Shown: positions 9,864 through 22,386, counted from the stretch's first letter. The stretch is DNA of 64,000 nt from Ctenosaura bakeri (GCA_948474755.1 CAOLHI010001248.1:1-64000); one strand, 5' to 3'. The notes: generated by a model not told the origin, from the sequence alone. Program-made: numbers and translations.

Positions 9864-10499
9864 GATTTGATTATTCATGAGTTTGTAGCTGTTGCTTTAC
9901 TAGCAATGTAACTGCTGTTTAACTAGCCACTGTTGAAGCTAAAAAAGCCCTAGAAAAGGTCCTCGATCTGGGAGACCTTGCAGGGCTGGGTTGGTGGCAG
10001 TGCTGGTTCATCTTCTTTGTCCTCCTCCTCCTTTCCATCTCTTTTTCCCATCTACAGCCCCAGCCTGTATCTCCCTTTGCTGCTTTGGCACCACAGTGCC
10101 TCTGCCTCACTCTGAGGCTATCTCTGCTGGATGTCCATCACCTCTGGTAGTCTGCAAGCTTTCCCCTAGAAAAGGCCCTAGTTTTGGGATACCTTGCAGA
10201 CCCAGGCCAGTGTGGTGGCAATGGTTCATCTTTCTTGCTTTCCTCCGTATTTCCATTTTGTTTCCCATACACAGCCCCAGCCCCATCACAGCTGCTATAT
10301 AAATCTCCTTCAGTATTATGGTCCTTCTCTTCCTTCTCCTTGAAAAGGATGACAGTACCGAAGGAGAGTGTCAGAGCAGCAGAGTCTGTAGCATGCATTT
10401 TTGGGGTCCTAAAGATATTTGCCAGCGATAAAGATATTTTCCACCTTCACAGGGATCCTACGTCCCTAACCCCCACAAAAGTTGAGAGCCAACTGTAGT

Positions 10500-11829
10500 T
10501 CTGTCAAATCTGAGGGATTTAAGCAGAGACTCCCCTGGGTCTCTATCCCAATATTTCTGCTCTATTATCATCTTATCTTCTCTGCCACCCTCTTTCCTAC
10601 CCATTCCAGTAGACAGAGAAAGAAATCATGAACTATTTTCTACCCAACCATTATTCCTCCACAGATATCATCCCTAGGCTTATTTATTTACAAATATTTG
10701 CAAGTTGCCTAGATCTGAACATTTCAAAGGGGTGCAATAATAAAACACTAAATATGAAGAATGCCCCAAATAACATGTATGTGGTTCATGAAACAGATGT
10801 TACATTGGACTATACTAGCATAAACAGGTAAATTGAAATGATTGTAGACAACTAGGATCATCCAAAAGTACTTGAAGTTGCACTGCCACAAGGATCAATA
10901 CCCACAAAAGAGTATTTGCATTCAGACATTAACTGTCATGAGCCAGGAGATTTAGGGACAGTTTACTTAGGAGTGGTTATACAACTATTTATAAGCAGCA
11001 GGAACCACTGCTATATAAAAGAAACATTCACTACACCTTGAATCCACCCAGCCAAACTTCTTCAGCTAGCTTTACTCTGCCACAAGCATCAACAATCAAT
11101 AATGTGGTCACTTTGGCTACATCCTCAAGATGCAAAAACTGAAACTGACACCAAGCGTTCAGGTAAGAAGCAGCCCTGGATTCCTCAGCTGGAACTACCA
11201 TAAAAACAGCATGAAGGCCATGGCAGAGACAAGTGGTTTTCTCATCAAAGTTGTTATCAAAGCAGGCATTTGAAAGATCCAAGCCTCCATTCACCAGTGT
11301 ATGTATTAATAATCTTGAAAACCTTGCGAAGAGTTCCATTAGATGGCTATGTGAAGATGCAATTGAAGCAGCCTTTTACTGCCATGTAACAAGCAAAATT
11401 ATGTGCTTTAATAAGCTTTAAAGATGTACCACTTGGTCTCCACTTATTGTCCAGCATGTTTCATTTCTAAGGAGCTGAGAAAACAATAGCATGTTAGACA
11501 GGGCACTCAAGAACAATCATGCTGATAGTCTTTTATACTTCACAATTCCAACCTGAGGCTCACCATTCCAACATGACAACATCACTAGCTCTGTCCACCA
11601 TCAAATAAATAATATTTTAATATAAAACATTTCCCACCTCTAATTTGATTGTTGTTGGAATTTATAGAACATTTATTTTTAAAAGGAAAAATCCAAAATT
11701 AAGTTCATTTAAATTCCTTTTATGCTATAGCACATATCTTCAATCAAAATGAATAAGACTTAAACATGATCCTCTTGGATTCATTTCTTTGTATATTTAA
11801 ATTTGTTGACTCCTTTTCCACCACAATTA
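10500..11829. other. no recognised repeat; one unassigned 102-codon frame
   Basis: AT-rich unique sequence. The minus-strand frame 11031-11339 starts MELFARFSRLLIHTL and contains ALFVDACGRVK-like hydrophobic segments. I do not recognise it, there is no splice or promoter context, and the other frames are closed. It may be chance or an old pseudogene. Confidence 0.35.
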
Positions 11830-12046
11830 CAGTAGAGTCCTGGTTATCCGACCTAAATCGGTGGGCACAGGGTCGGATAACTGAAATGTCGGATGACACG
11901 GAGCCCCGTGGTGGCCGCCATTTTGGGGGCGTGTTGGGGCATGTCTGGGTGCTCGGAAATGCCTGCAGCCACGCCCCCAGGCAGCAGCGACGTCGGTTAA
12001 TCCAGAGCGTCGGATAACCGCAGGTCGGATAACCGGGACTCTACTG
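11830..12046. mobile_element. complete pogo/Tigger-like MITE, 217 bp
   Basis: The ends CAGTAGAGTCCTGGTTATCC and GGATAACCGGGACTCTACTG are inverted repeats of about 24 bp with one to two mismatches, and both are flanked by TA (11828-11829 and 12047-12048). TA targets and CAGTAGAGTC-type ends are typical of the pogo/Tigger group. The interior is GC-rich with CpGs and repeats the words GTCGGATAA, GTCGGATGA and GTCGGTTAA several times. It is non-coding and well preserved. Confidence 0.9.
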
Positions 12047-12048
12047 TA

Positions 12049-12621
12049 ATTCCGAATTCCGGCAAAGAAACTGTTATACAGCCTAATATTTCTCCTTTGG
12101 GAGGATATTTTGTTTAAAAGGTGTATCTTTCACTTTTTTCTTAGTTGATCCCCAGAGTGTATTATAACATGATTCTAGTTCCAACATCAATAGATGACTA
12201 CATATATTTTAAATCAACCATTCACAGTATCTGTCAAACTGTTTGAATAAAATCAGGATCTTTAGATCTTTCTGCTCATTACCATCAACATAACTTTGCC
12301 TGCCATTGACATAAAAATATAACCAGATTTCTCTACATATAAAATTTACTCCTTTCCTGTCATTCTGATATTCGTATAAGGATATAACAAAAGACCTCTT
12401 GACCTGAAAGTGAAATATCTTCAGCCTATTATTCTGTGTTGTGGGCTGCAACCAGCACGTACAACCTGCCCTCTCTCAGTGCACATATTTGGCTCCAGTG
12501 ATGGGCCTGCCATTATATTTGAATGTGATTCTTTCCTTAAATACGCACATAGGCCAACGTTCATCACAGTACATCCAATGATGGAACTGTTCCAATCATT
12601 GGAACTGGAAGGGAACATCTC
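12049..12621. other. no recognised feature
   Basis: Unique-looking sequence between the Tigger-like MITE and the LTR. A 123-codon frame that starts at 12410 runs into the LTR and is chance. Confidence 0.5.
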
Positions 12622-12625
12622 CCTT

Positions 12626-13469
12626 TGTTACCCTGAAAACTGGGGGTATCCCGTGAGGGGTGCCCACTTGTCAATCAAAACCAAATTGGGGGAAATTAGC
12701 TTGAACACTGTTCTGACATGCGAGAGGCAGGATAACTTAGCGAAATCTTTTAACCCAGCATCTATGGCTTCCGGGCAATGAGCAGGCCAGGTTACAATGA
12801 TAACAACTTTATTAAACAAGAGCAAGGTAAACCAAACACACACACACACTAACTAACTAAAAGAATAAGAAAGAGAGAATTGGGGGAATAACGGGTGATA
12901 CGACACCTGGTCGCGATATCCTGCAGAATCTGGAGCGATGAATGACGGGGCTCAGCGCTGATTGCTGAGGGAAACTCTTGAACCAACTGGCAGCAGGTCT
13001 GGATAGCAGCTCAAGAGGAACCAACGAGGTCCCAAAATGGGGACTTTTTATAGGGTGAAACATGCCTGTCGGCTATGGCAAACCAAGTAGGGAATAAAAA
13101 GAATTTTGGCGCTAGACAAAAGGATCTGGTGAGGTCACTGTCAGCCTGATCGGATTAGCGTTGAAAGACAAAAGAGTGGCCGGTGAGCTAATGGCCTTCT
13201 CCAAAGGGATGGTTTGGCAGGAACCCGCACCTCTATTGTGGAGTATGGGTATGGGAGTCCCCTGAAGCTACATGAGGCTTGGGAAATGCTGGCTTGAAGG
13301 CGAAACGGAATTTGAACGATTAGTCAGCCACAGCCAGTACATGCTGGTTTCAGAAACCAACCCAAACACGTGCAGCGGGGCCGCCGAGCGTGGTCTAGCC
13401 AGGGCCGAATTAAATGATATCAAGTGATATCAGGGAGCCCCCTGCTTGGGTCCCATAGCCGTCATAACA
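12626..13469 (-). mobile_element. solo LTR, family 1, with CCTT TSD
   Basis: On the minus strand the 844-bp LTR starts TGTTATGACGG and ends CAGGGTAACA. CCTT lies at 12622-12625 and 13470-13473, a 4-bp duplication. On the minus strand a TATAAAAAG box (about 13044-13052) is followed some 240 bases later by AATAAA (about 12808-12813), giving the order U3-R-U5. The LTR at 35.7 kb has the same order and shares the TGTTACCCTGA end and the ATTGGGGGAAATTAGC-like block. A 4-bp duplication fits class I endogenous retrovirus or gypsy. No internal coding region remains. Confidence 0.85.
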
Positions 13470-13473
13470 CCTT

Positions 13474-14985
13474 CCTCACTGCATCCCCTTCCACCCACAA
13501 AACCTGATCCTGGAGGGCTGGGACATGCTATGAAAATTGTTTCCATATAGCACTAATGACAGCAGCAGTGGGGATCAGTGTGTTTTCATTGCGCTGGTGC
13601 TACAGTGCCAAAATGACATTAGATTTCGGCCACAAAGAGGAAAATTAGTCTTTACCTTATATAGCTTCATTTCTAACTAACTGAAGTCAAATTAAATTAT
13701 CCCCACCCCTCTCATTCTTCGCCATTTCCTTATTTTTGGCATCTTTGCCTTTTCCTTTTAACTCTTACCTTCCTTTTGCTCCATCCCCCCCCCACATCAA
13801 AACTGAAAGTTTCTCTTAGAAAGCACCTTTTATATATATGATGCTGAATAAATGCACAAGCTTTTGTCCACTGGACCACACAACTAGCTGCAAAACTCAA
13901 AGAAAGGGGTGGAATTTATGTTTCTTAAACTGACACCTATCTCACATTGCAAAGAACTTTTGAAACTGAGGGAAATACTTAATATTACAAGGAAAACAGG
14001 AATTCCTGACTGCCTTAAAACGCTATTATGAGGGCAAAGGAGACATTTGCAGAGGGAGATCAGTGGTTTGGAAGTAAGTTAATGGCTGAATATTGTTGGT
14101 CAGGTGTAAAGCCACTCCAGCTTTCAGTCTGAACTTCAAAAGAGGAATCCAAGCTGCTGAATATATTTGAGAGTGAACATTCAGGACCTTGGATGGATCC
14201 TGAATCTGTTTGAAGCAAAGTGTTTAGCAGCTTGGGTAGCTCCTCAGTCAGGCTAAAACCTAGAGCAGATTCACCAGTTCACTATTGCTGGAGTGATTAG
14301 CTCTTGTGTTTTATTCTTCCCATAATCGCTATTCCTCAATTGGTTCCTCCAACTTTTTCTAATGATCTGCAAGACTAAAAGATATATCTAACTGTGAAGA
14401 AAGATGAGGCACATACCACACAATCTGACTGACTGAACCTTCAGACAATTTTCTGCTGAAAATGTTCATGCTTTCCTACACACTTATTGTGATTTCATGT
14501 TATGTCCTTGACCATTTCATTCTGCAATCTGTTATGTACATGGAAAATCAATATAAAATGTTGGGGGAGGGAAGAATTAATTACCAATAGACTGAAACAG
14601 AAGTTCAGGCAATATGGGTTTTCCATGGTGATGCATAGTTTCACTCCAAGGAGTGTTTCAGAAGCAGTCTGTGACACTACAGAGGAATATGCCATTTAGG
14701 GGTGGGGGTACATGAAACAAATAACCAGAAATTTCACTAAGCAAGCTGGAAGTAGTTCTTCAGAATGATACATCTAATCATAGCTTTAGAATTGTAGTTT
14801 AACCGGTATTTACAACAGGGTAACATTCAACTTAGGACCCCAGGCTTGATTAAGTAATCCCCTTTCTGCAGTTTATTTATATTTTTGGAAGTGATTCATA
14901 CATGGAAATCTACTTATAGACTGCAGAATCAGTCTATCACCAGTACCTTAACATGATTTAATACAATCACACGCCAGGTAGAACT
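13474..14985. other. no recognised feature
   Basis: About 1.5 kb of AT-rich sequence with no supported gene or repeat family. Short frames at 14495-14699 on both strands are mutual shadows. Confidence 0.5.
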
Positions 14986-14987
14986 TT

Positions 14988-15130
14988 CAAATCACCTCAT
15001 ATAACCGTTTTGTAACTCAATATCTTTATACCGTTGCTTGGGATATTTCCATTTTATCTTGTTTTTGTAAGCTGCCCTGGGAGCTTTTCCAGAAGGAGGT
15101 ATAGAAATCTTATCAATAAATAAAGGATTG
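14988..15130 (+). mobile_element. L2-type LINE 3' end
   Basis: The stretch reads as a LINE 3' UTR: TTGTAAGCTGCCCTGGGAGC, then GGAGGTATAGAAATC and an AATAAATAAAGG tail. The GCCGCCCTGAG...ATAAATAAATAAA order is characteristic of squamate L2/CR1-type 3' ends. No coding part is retained. Confidence 0.7.
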
Positions 15131-15134
15131 AATA

Positions 15135-16238
15135 ATCAAGAGATGTCCTTGTATATTTGAGTGGGCCTTTAGTCTGGCCTAAGCGCAGAAGAGCATAAAC
15201 AAAGCAAAGAAATTAATAAAAAAAATCTCCTATTCAGAAAAAAAATCAGCTGATCATTCTGTATATCATAGACTAACATTGAACAATGAAAGGTAAAAGT
15301 AACAAAAATGGTCTCAGGATGGTCTGCCTTGAAAACTATTTGAGGGAGCAAAGAGAGAAGAAATGAAATCTCCTAACACACAATTTTTCAATAAAGCATT
15401 TACCAAGAAGCATAGATTCTTCAAGGGAGACCAAAATCTAAGATTGCTAGAGCTGTCAGATAAAAATTACAAAATGCTGCAAGCCTGCAATGCCTGTTAT
15501 ATAAAGTGCAATGGAACTGGCTGTGTACTGAAATAAGGGACAGCTATTATATTCTAAGGAAGTGTTATATTCTAGAATGAGACGTTGCTGTAGTAAAAAA
15601 AAAGGAGTCATCTGGAAACTGTAGATACTCAATTGGCAAAGAGAAGAAAGGAAGAAACTTTGAGTTTTTTCTGACTGGTGATAATATATGATACTATGTG
15701 ATAACATCCAGTACAATCCACTATGGAGGAGTTCTCTCTCTTCTGGCAAAATTATTCTTTGACTAGAGTTCAATATTGCAGTTACACCAGTACAAAAGAT
15801 ACCTAGCCCAGGTTTATGTAGAAAAGAGGAGTCCAGCATAGTTCTCACTTGCACAAGTGATAGAATAGTTAGGGACTACAAGTAGGGATAGTTGCATTAT
15901 CCCTTGTGCAGCTGAGGAAATAATATGGAGTTTTACCCTGCTTTTCTCCACTAGCGTTATGCCAGATTTACACTTTTTCCCCAACTGGTTTCTGTTTCCC
16001 CACATACAGTTATTAAGCTCCTAGTCTATTCAATTCTGTGGGATCAGTAGTAGAGTATCATACATATACAATGTTTTAAATAAAGAAGTGATGATAGCCT
16101 GAAGGCCAGTTCACACATAACCAATGTTAACAACTAAACATTATTATTGTGCCCTCTTAGGACAGGACGATCCACAGTAGAATTATAGCAATAGAACTAT
16201 AGATTTATAATGTAAATTCAATCCAGTATGTTTTTGAA
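15135..16238. other. no recognised feature
   Basis: AT-rich sequence. The 132-codon minus-strand frame 15456-15854 has no recognisable family and low-complexity Ser/Leu content; I treat it as chance. Confidence 0.45.
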
Positions 16239-16239
16239 T

Positions 16240-16411
16240 GAAAGCCAGCATGGTGTAGGGTTTTGAGCGTTGAGCTAACACACTTGGAGACCAGGATTTG
16301 AATCCTTCTTTAACCAGGGAAACCCAACTTACGCAAGTCACACTCACTCAGCCTCAGAGGGGAATAAAGGCAAAGCTTCAGAGGAAGGCAAAGGAGGAGT
16401 GTACATTAGGT
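16240..16411 (+). mobile_element. tRNA-derived squamate SINE, 3'-decayed
   Basis: The copy begins GAAAGCCAGCATGGTGTAG with a pol III A-box-like head, followed by a GAGACCAGGATTTGAATCC B-box region and CAAGTCACACTCACTCAGCC. The 3' third is disrupted. Same family as the copies at 436, 37002 and 49111. Confidence 0.8.
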
Positions 16412-19076
16412 TATAGACTGAAAGCATACATAGTTTCATCACTAATATGCCTCAAACCCAATTTTCAATGGTGAAAAGGGGCTGATATATCTTGTCAGTT
16501 GATAGAGCACTGTTTTGTTATGAATTCTGGCTTGGGATAAATTGTAGAGCGGGGGGAAATAAAGAAGTCCTGAGGACAAACAGAATTCCCCAGGGCTGCA
16601 TTTGTGTCATCTAAATGCTTAAGACTCCTTTGGACCACACAATTTCTGGGGGAAAGAAAAAGTCAAATTATCTCTGTTGATTCTTACTGTCCTCCTTCTC
16701 CACTTTCCTCCTTCATCTCAGCCCTGGGTTTCAAGGCTACTTACAAACATGGAAGCAGATACAAATAAAAATACACATCATACAAAAAATAAAACGCAGA
16801 AGCCACAAGGCTCCCCTCTGGACTGTTTACAGAGAACAGCACACATTTTTCAGAAGCAGGCAAGGAAAGGACTTCAATCACTTCCTCTTTTTTTCCCTTG
16901 CTGAGGTTGCCAACCTATGTTCAAGAGGTGAGAAAGAAATGGTTTTAATTGTGCTCAGAGATTAAGCTTATTGGGTGACCTTGACGAGATACTGTTGTTC
17001 AGCCTGTTACCTGCATGAGATTGTTGTGATGATAAAACACAGAGAACCCAATAAATACTCTCCTGAGCAAGAAAGAAGAAGGGTAGGATAACTTATTTGA
17101 ATATACATTCTACTGGAATCAATGGAACAAGTAGGTCATGACTGATATCTCTTCCATTTCAACTGAAATATAGTGCAGCTAGCTTATTCTGGATCCAACC
17201 TACTGTCAATAAATGCAAGAAACACCTTTAGGAAAAATGCAAAAAAGAAAAATAATTAAACTGAAAAGCCCCAGATGCTTAGCTCAGACCCTACTGAATC
17301 ATCCACTCCTAAGCAGGGCTTGTCTAGGGAAGGGAATGATTATCTCTCCCATTTTTAGTGGACCCAGTTGCTGTCCAAAGGGAGGGTTTATCCCAAACAT
17401 TTTGGAATGCCATGCTGGAGAAAATAAACCTATCACACCATTATGAAGCGTTCCAAGAACAGTTGGGTGTCAATCTATACTAAAATGAGTGACCCAGGCA
17501 GGTACATGGTAAAGCAATCATCTAAATGTATGATTGTGCTGTGCTCTCATTTTCTCATTTTCTTTTGAGTCCTGAAAATTTAAACACATTACCTTCTGAT
17601 TTGCAGCATTTTTTTTCCACCTTTGGGTGATGCAACTGACTAATTGGATCACTAGGCATAACATTTGTCATTTAATCGATACAGCAAGTTAAATATTGGA
17701 TGAGTAGGAAGGATGGGGGAAGGAGAATCAGTAAAAATAATCACAAGCAATAATAGCATGTTATTAAACCAGGACAGTAAACATGCCAGTTCCTACTATT
17801 GATATTTTTTAATAATGATACATAATGCCTAAACGCCCCACAGTACATTGTTCTTCATTGATTAGATAGAACAGTCATTCAGTCAATAATTGATATGAAC
17901 AGGATGCATCAACATATTCACAAATAAACCCAGATAGCAAAAATACATCTTTATTTATAAGCTTTGCATGACAAAAATTCAGGACTAGCCTATATGATTG
18001 ACAGTTCTGCTATAGGAATCTACTGCTATTGACAAGTCACAGAGAACTCAATGGACAAGGCTGGCCCTGCTCCACAGCCAATCCTATCTAGCAGGACTGT
18101 TACTTAGAGGGCTTTTGCTCATGTTCTCTCTGCATTTTGTAATGATCTCCTCAAGACAAATCCCTTTCAAGCCTGGAGGAGACTACAGTCCTGTATTCTT
18201 CAATACTGCCTTTAGCACCTGATACAAAACATTCTTTGTTATATGGACAAACTTTTAGGATAAATGTCATGGATTTTATCCAATGCTACATTTGCATTAC
18301 GGAAATATACTACTACAAATGTGGCATCTTGGGTTTTTGGTTTCTTTGGTCAATCTCCCCTGGCCAGCCACCCTTGGGGGCCCTATACACTCAAAGAAGC
18401 TGTTCTTGAGGGACAGAGACAATCTGCAACAGTCTGAGAAATAGTATGTATGGCTACAAAAGGTAGGGGGTTGGTAAAATACAGGTGCCCTCCCTTGTAC
18501 AACCACAAGCATTTTCTGCTAGTGCAAGGCTATCACTGGGTACAACTTGAACTTAAGTGTTTTGATTGATTTTATTATTTTTGGGTTGTTCTGATTGCTT
18601 GGTACAATTGTAAAGTCCATCAACTATAGGATAAAATGACAAATACACATACTAAATAAATACAGAAGACTTGATTCTTCTTTCCATTATTCCTATCACT
18701 ATTCCTCTCACCTCTCCTCCTTGCCTTTCTTTCATGGAGGGATTTCCCTTACACTGACCTAATGAATGCTGAGGTCTACCTGTCATGGATCAGGTATTTA
18801 TTGACTGAAACTTGGAACTAAACAGCAAGCCTTGCCAGGATTTGCTTTCCTCTTCATTATGCTAGGATTTGTTGACTGTCTTTGGCCTTTTTCAGGAAGC
18901 TGTCTATACCTTACAGCTGCTGGGCTGAATCCTACTACCAAGACCCTGAGATTTTAATCTCCTTCCTCATTGCTCCCCATTTCCATTCTTGCCAAACCTG
19001 AGAATGACGATGACTTAAGTTATTCTTTGTCTTCATGTGGTGCACTGAACAATGATAGAATAATAATTTTTCAGGC

Positions 19077-19077
<1 letters not shown>
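16412..19077. other. no recognised gene or repeat family
   Basis: About 2.7 kb. The part 17580-17960 is repeat-free and AT-rich with homeodomain-like words (CATTTAATCGAT, GACTAATTGGATC) and might be conserved non-coding DNA. Small frames occur at 16677-16904 and 18297-18512 but have no recognisable domain. Confidence 0.4.
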
Positions 19078-19158
<81 letters not shown>

Positions 19159-19159
19159 T
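19078..19159 (+). repeat. compound microsatellite (GTA)10(ATA)~17
   Basis: Ten GTA units pass directly into ATA/TAA units up to about 19159. A G-to-A transition within one array would explain the two halves. The frame through it codes Val and Ile runs and is not a gene. Confidence 0.97.
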
Positions 19160-19849
19160 GCTTACTGAAACTTCAGTCTTCTCTCAAGGAGATCCCTTGT
19201 CACCACCACTAGTGACTATATGGGAGAACAAGTTTGGGAAAAGGAGAATAGTAGCCATTATGTCATTCTCCAACTTTCACATATACCTTTTGAATACCTA
19301 CCAACCAAACAACTGAAGGAAAGAAGTGGAGATTGGTTTAATGGCTGATGACCTCACAAAGGAACTGTTTACATGTAAAAAGTAGGACAGAAAGGCTGGT
19401 CTTCATCAGAATGCGACTGCAAACAAATGCAGAGGGAGATAAGAGGCTCCAAAAGACTCTGGGAACCACTAAGGTAAAGAAAAGTGAAGAAATGAAAGCT
19501 AAGAAAGAATGCTGGGTCTGGCTGTTGGTGGTAGAGTTTGGCTGATTAATGGGCTAAAACTATTTGGGTGAAGCACATGCTAAGGAAACTCTATGTCATA
19601 AATATATGTCTGTGTACGTGTGTGTGTAGCACACATGACATTTTTAAAGAGCAGTTTCTTTTTATTTACTCACAAAAAGAAATGCCTCTTCGAAGATCTT
19701 TCCCATAGTGGAAAAAAATGTATCCTCTAAGCCTAAGGTATGCTTTCTCCTCTTTCAGTATTACCAGGTCTGTGTTCATTTATGCAGATTTTTTTAAAAT
19801 GTCTTTAATTTAATCAGTTAAGATTTATATAATCAGGTGACAAAGCTAC
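19160..19849. other. no recognised feature
   Basis: Unique-looking sequence with a short TG-rich tract near 19612-19630; nothing else is supported. Confidence 0.5.
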
Positions 19850-20555
19850 CTGGCACTCACCTGGCACTGGCTCAGGAAGAGTCTGCCTCATACCTGGAGC
19901 AATACAAGTGCTGGGCCAATGTGTAGATGCTGTAATGGGCTACATGAGGACCAATAAACTTAAGATGAATGTCAATAAGATGACTGTTGATGTGTGGTTC
20001 CTGGGTCTGAGGAAAAATGAACATGGTTTGGGAGGACTTCTTGCTCCATTTCTGATTACTGGCACAGGTTGAAAGCATGTTTCGGAATGCTTCAACTAGC
20101 TCCTACTAGTCCTTCAGCTACAGCCTCTCCTGGAAAGGGATAACTGCCACAATAGTCCATGTACTGCTGACTTCTCATTTAACATGCTGCAATGCAATCT
20201 TCATGGGGTTGCCCTTGAAGATGACTTGGATGCAGCTGTTAGTTAGTGTAAAATGCAGCAGCTAGAGTACTGATGGGAACATCATACAGAAACCATACGG
20301 TATTAAAGGAATTGCATTGGCTGCCAATACACTTTTGATCTAAATTCAAAGTGTCAGTGATAAAAATTTAAACCTTGCAACTTGGATCCTTGACACCTAA
20401 CAGAGCACCTCTCCTTATGTATGCCTGCCCAATGATTAAGGTCAGTCGGTGGGGCCTCCATTATTTCACATTATAGACAATTTAAACTGATTTTATTGTA
20501 TGCTGCTCTGAGATCTTTGGATACAATGTGGAATATATAAATAAATAAGATCTCT
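19850..20555 (+). mobile_element. L2-type LINE, RT C-terminus and 3' UTR
   Basis: Degenerate translation shows L2-like words in order: YMRTNKLKMNVNKTTVDVW (the NPDKTEV region), a CNAL-like segment from AACATGCTGCAATGC, and KELHWLPI from AAGGAATTGCATTGGCTGCC. The 3' UTR follows with TTATTGTATGCTGCTCTGAGA and an AATATATAAATAAATAAG tail. L2 is an EN/RT non-LTR retrotransposon. This copy is 5'-truncated and full of stops. Confidence 0.75.
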
Positions 20556-20559
20556 AAGC

Positions 20560-21504
20560 CAAATATCTGTACATAGCCCTAACCATTTATAGAACTTTGT
20601 AGCTATAAATTAAAAAGAAAACTTGCTTTTCTTCTACTTCTTTTATTTCTAGTCACCCTCACAACCTTGGAGTTCATATGGACTAACTTTTCTGTCTGTA
20701 TTGACCCTCCTAGAATAACATCTCAATCATGATGCAGACCTGGGATTGTCCTGCCAATGTCCTGCTAATTCTCTTGCTCTGCATGATTATTTTAAAACCA
20801 TCTTTGCTTGATGAAGATGCCAGTGGGCGTCTAAGGCTGGTATGATAATATTCTGCTTTTAAAGGCATGGCCTAATAAAGGTTTCACCACAACATGTATG
20901 TGGGATGTTGTTTTATTGTTAACATGGCTATCTTTGCCTTTCATTCAATGGCTGTCTTAATTAAATATCCTTCAAGAAAGCACTGCTTAATAGTACTTTG
21001 GACATTTATTCATCTGCTGTTTTTAGTCCACAAACTAGTATACTTTATTATTGTTTATAGACTGTTTTTTCAGTTAAAGGCAAAATGGACCTGAAAATCC
21101 AACAGCAGGATTAATCTCAGTAAAATCTACTGTGTTAAGATTAAAATACAGACATCCATTGCATTAACCTAGATAGTTAATTATCTTTGTATATCATCTG
21201 GTATTGAAATTTCAACAAATGGCTTGTTGGCTAGCAGATGAAATATTTGTGAATACTCGGCATTCTTGCTAAACTGAAATCATTTGCATGCCTTCCAGAA
21301 CATATTTGGCAACAATAAGAACATTTTCCTTTTTAAACAATTTCTAACACTTCTTTGTATTACAAAAATCTATTTCTTTTCACTGCTTTCAGATCTCATT
21401 CTTTTAACTTCTTTTACTTTCCTTTCATGACAATCTCATATATTCTAGTCAATGTGACATCATTATCTTTATCACTGCTTTATCCCTGTTACAACAGTGC
21501 TCAT
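20560..21504. other. no recognised gene; AT-rich unique block
   Basis: The part 21150-21330 (AGATAGTTAATTATC..., GAAATCATTTGCATGCC) is repeat-free with POU/homeodomain-like words and might be conserved non-coding DNA. Nothing else is supported. Confidence 0.4.
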
Positions 21505-21572
21505 GTTGTTCCAATATTCCAGGAATTGTAGTCCCCCCTCCCCAAAAAATTAACTTTTCCAAGCTTGGTAGA
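21505..21572 (-). repeat. short dispersed repeat, inverted copy
   Basis: The complement reads AAGCTTGGAAAAGTTAATTT, then GGGGACTACAATTCCTGGAA. It matches the copy at 1005-1076 in order and spacing. Confidence 0.5.
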
Positions 21573-21614
21573 ATGGCAAGTAAGGAAGAAACCTAGGACA
21601 TTTTCTCCTTACTT

Positions 21615-22044
21615 GGGCCTTTTCCGCATGGCATTTTCAATGTGAAAGGGCCTCTCGAGCATTGTGCACACATGAGGAGTGGTCCACACAATGCACTCAT
21701 ATTTGCATGACACTCCAGGGCCCTGACAGGGACCGCACACACATTTTTTCATTTTCGGCTTTAAGCTGAAAATGGTGCATGGTCGCGCATCGCTCTGGGG
21801 TCCTGCGCCCACTTACCTTGTGTGTGGAGCCTTGGGAGTTGGGCCGGTCATGCTTCCTGTCCAGTGCATCCTGGGAAGGTCCCAGGCTGAACTGTGAAAG
21901 GAAGAGGCAGGGCTCTCACATGAGCAGGAAGCTTGTGCAGAATCGAAGGACCCCAGATGCGAGAGCCTCTCTCCAGAGGCTGCTCGCGTGTGCAGTGCAC
22001 CCCAGCGCAGAGAATAGGTGAGTTGTGGAAGAGAACTTTACTTT
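21615..22044 (+). mobile_element. MITE A copy 2
   Basis: The left end is GGGCCTTTTCCGCATGGC, followed by GAAAGGGCC, the palindrome TTTTCGGCTTTAAGCTGAAAA-type core, and ACTTACCTTG at 21811-21820 (CAAGGTAAGT on the minus strand). The right end is degenerate (AGAATAGGTGAGTTGTGG in place of a TGCGAAAAGGCC-like end). The order is the same as in the copy at 26.9 kb. It is non-coding. Confidence 0.75.
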
Positions 22045-22386
22045 CAGTTTAATCTCTTCTTATTTTTCTCTCAAGACATTATGATGCAGGAAAATAAGGC
22101 TGGCTATGTGATGTTAGGATAGCTGGACAATGACTAATTCAGAAAGCAGAAGCAGTTGCAGGGGGAGTGATGTGGTCGACAGGGTAATAATAAAATCCAT
22201 ATGATATCAAATGACATTGTAAAATATGAATTTCCAATATTTCTAACTCAGTAAGTTTGTTGCTGTTTTTTTTTTTTCAAATTTCAAAATCATACTTGGA
22301 GAAACTGTAGCACATATTTCACCAACGTTATTTCTTTCTTTACTTAAAAACATTTATATCTTACTCTATAGCTGAGCACACAGAAT

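Larger units (their letters stand above)
9023..10495. mobile_element. TA-flanked TIR element (mariner/pogo-like), split by hAT
   Basis: The left end CATCAGTCCTCAACTTTC pairs with the complement of the right end, CAGTTGGCTCTCAACTTTTG, and TA lies just outside each end (9021-9022 and 10496-10497), as expected for Tc1/mariner-type elements. After removal of the nested hAT the element is about 680 bp and non-coding. Its interior contains a direct duplication: CCCTAGAAAAGG...ACAGCCCCAGCC at about 9948-10073 recurs at 10164-10292, offset 216 bp. The outer sequence ATTTGATTATTCATGAG also matches ATTTGATTATTTGTGGG in the element at 43.0 kb, so both belong to one family. Confidence 0.75.

Noticed and set aside
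12410..12781. 123-codon plus-strand frame
   Set aside because: It crosses the LTR boundary at 12626 and is antisense to the LTR. Chance.
18970..19212. 80-codon frame with Val and Ile runs
   Set aside because: It is a translation of the GTA/ATA microsatellite.
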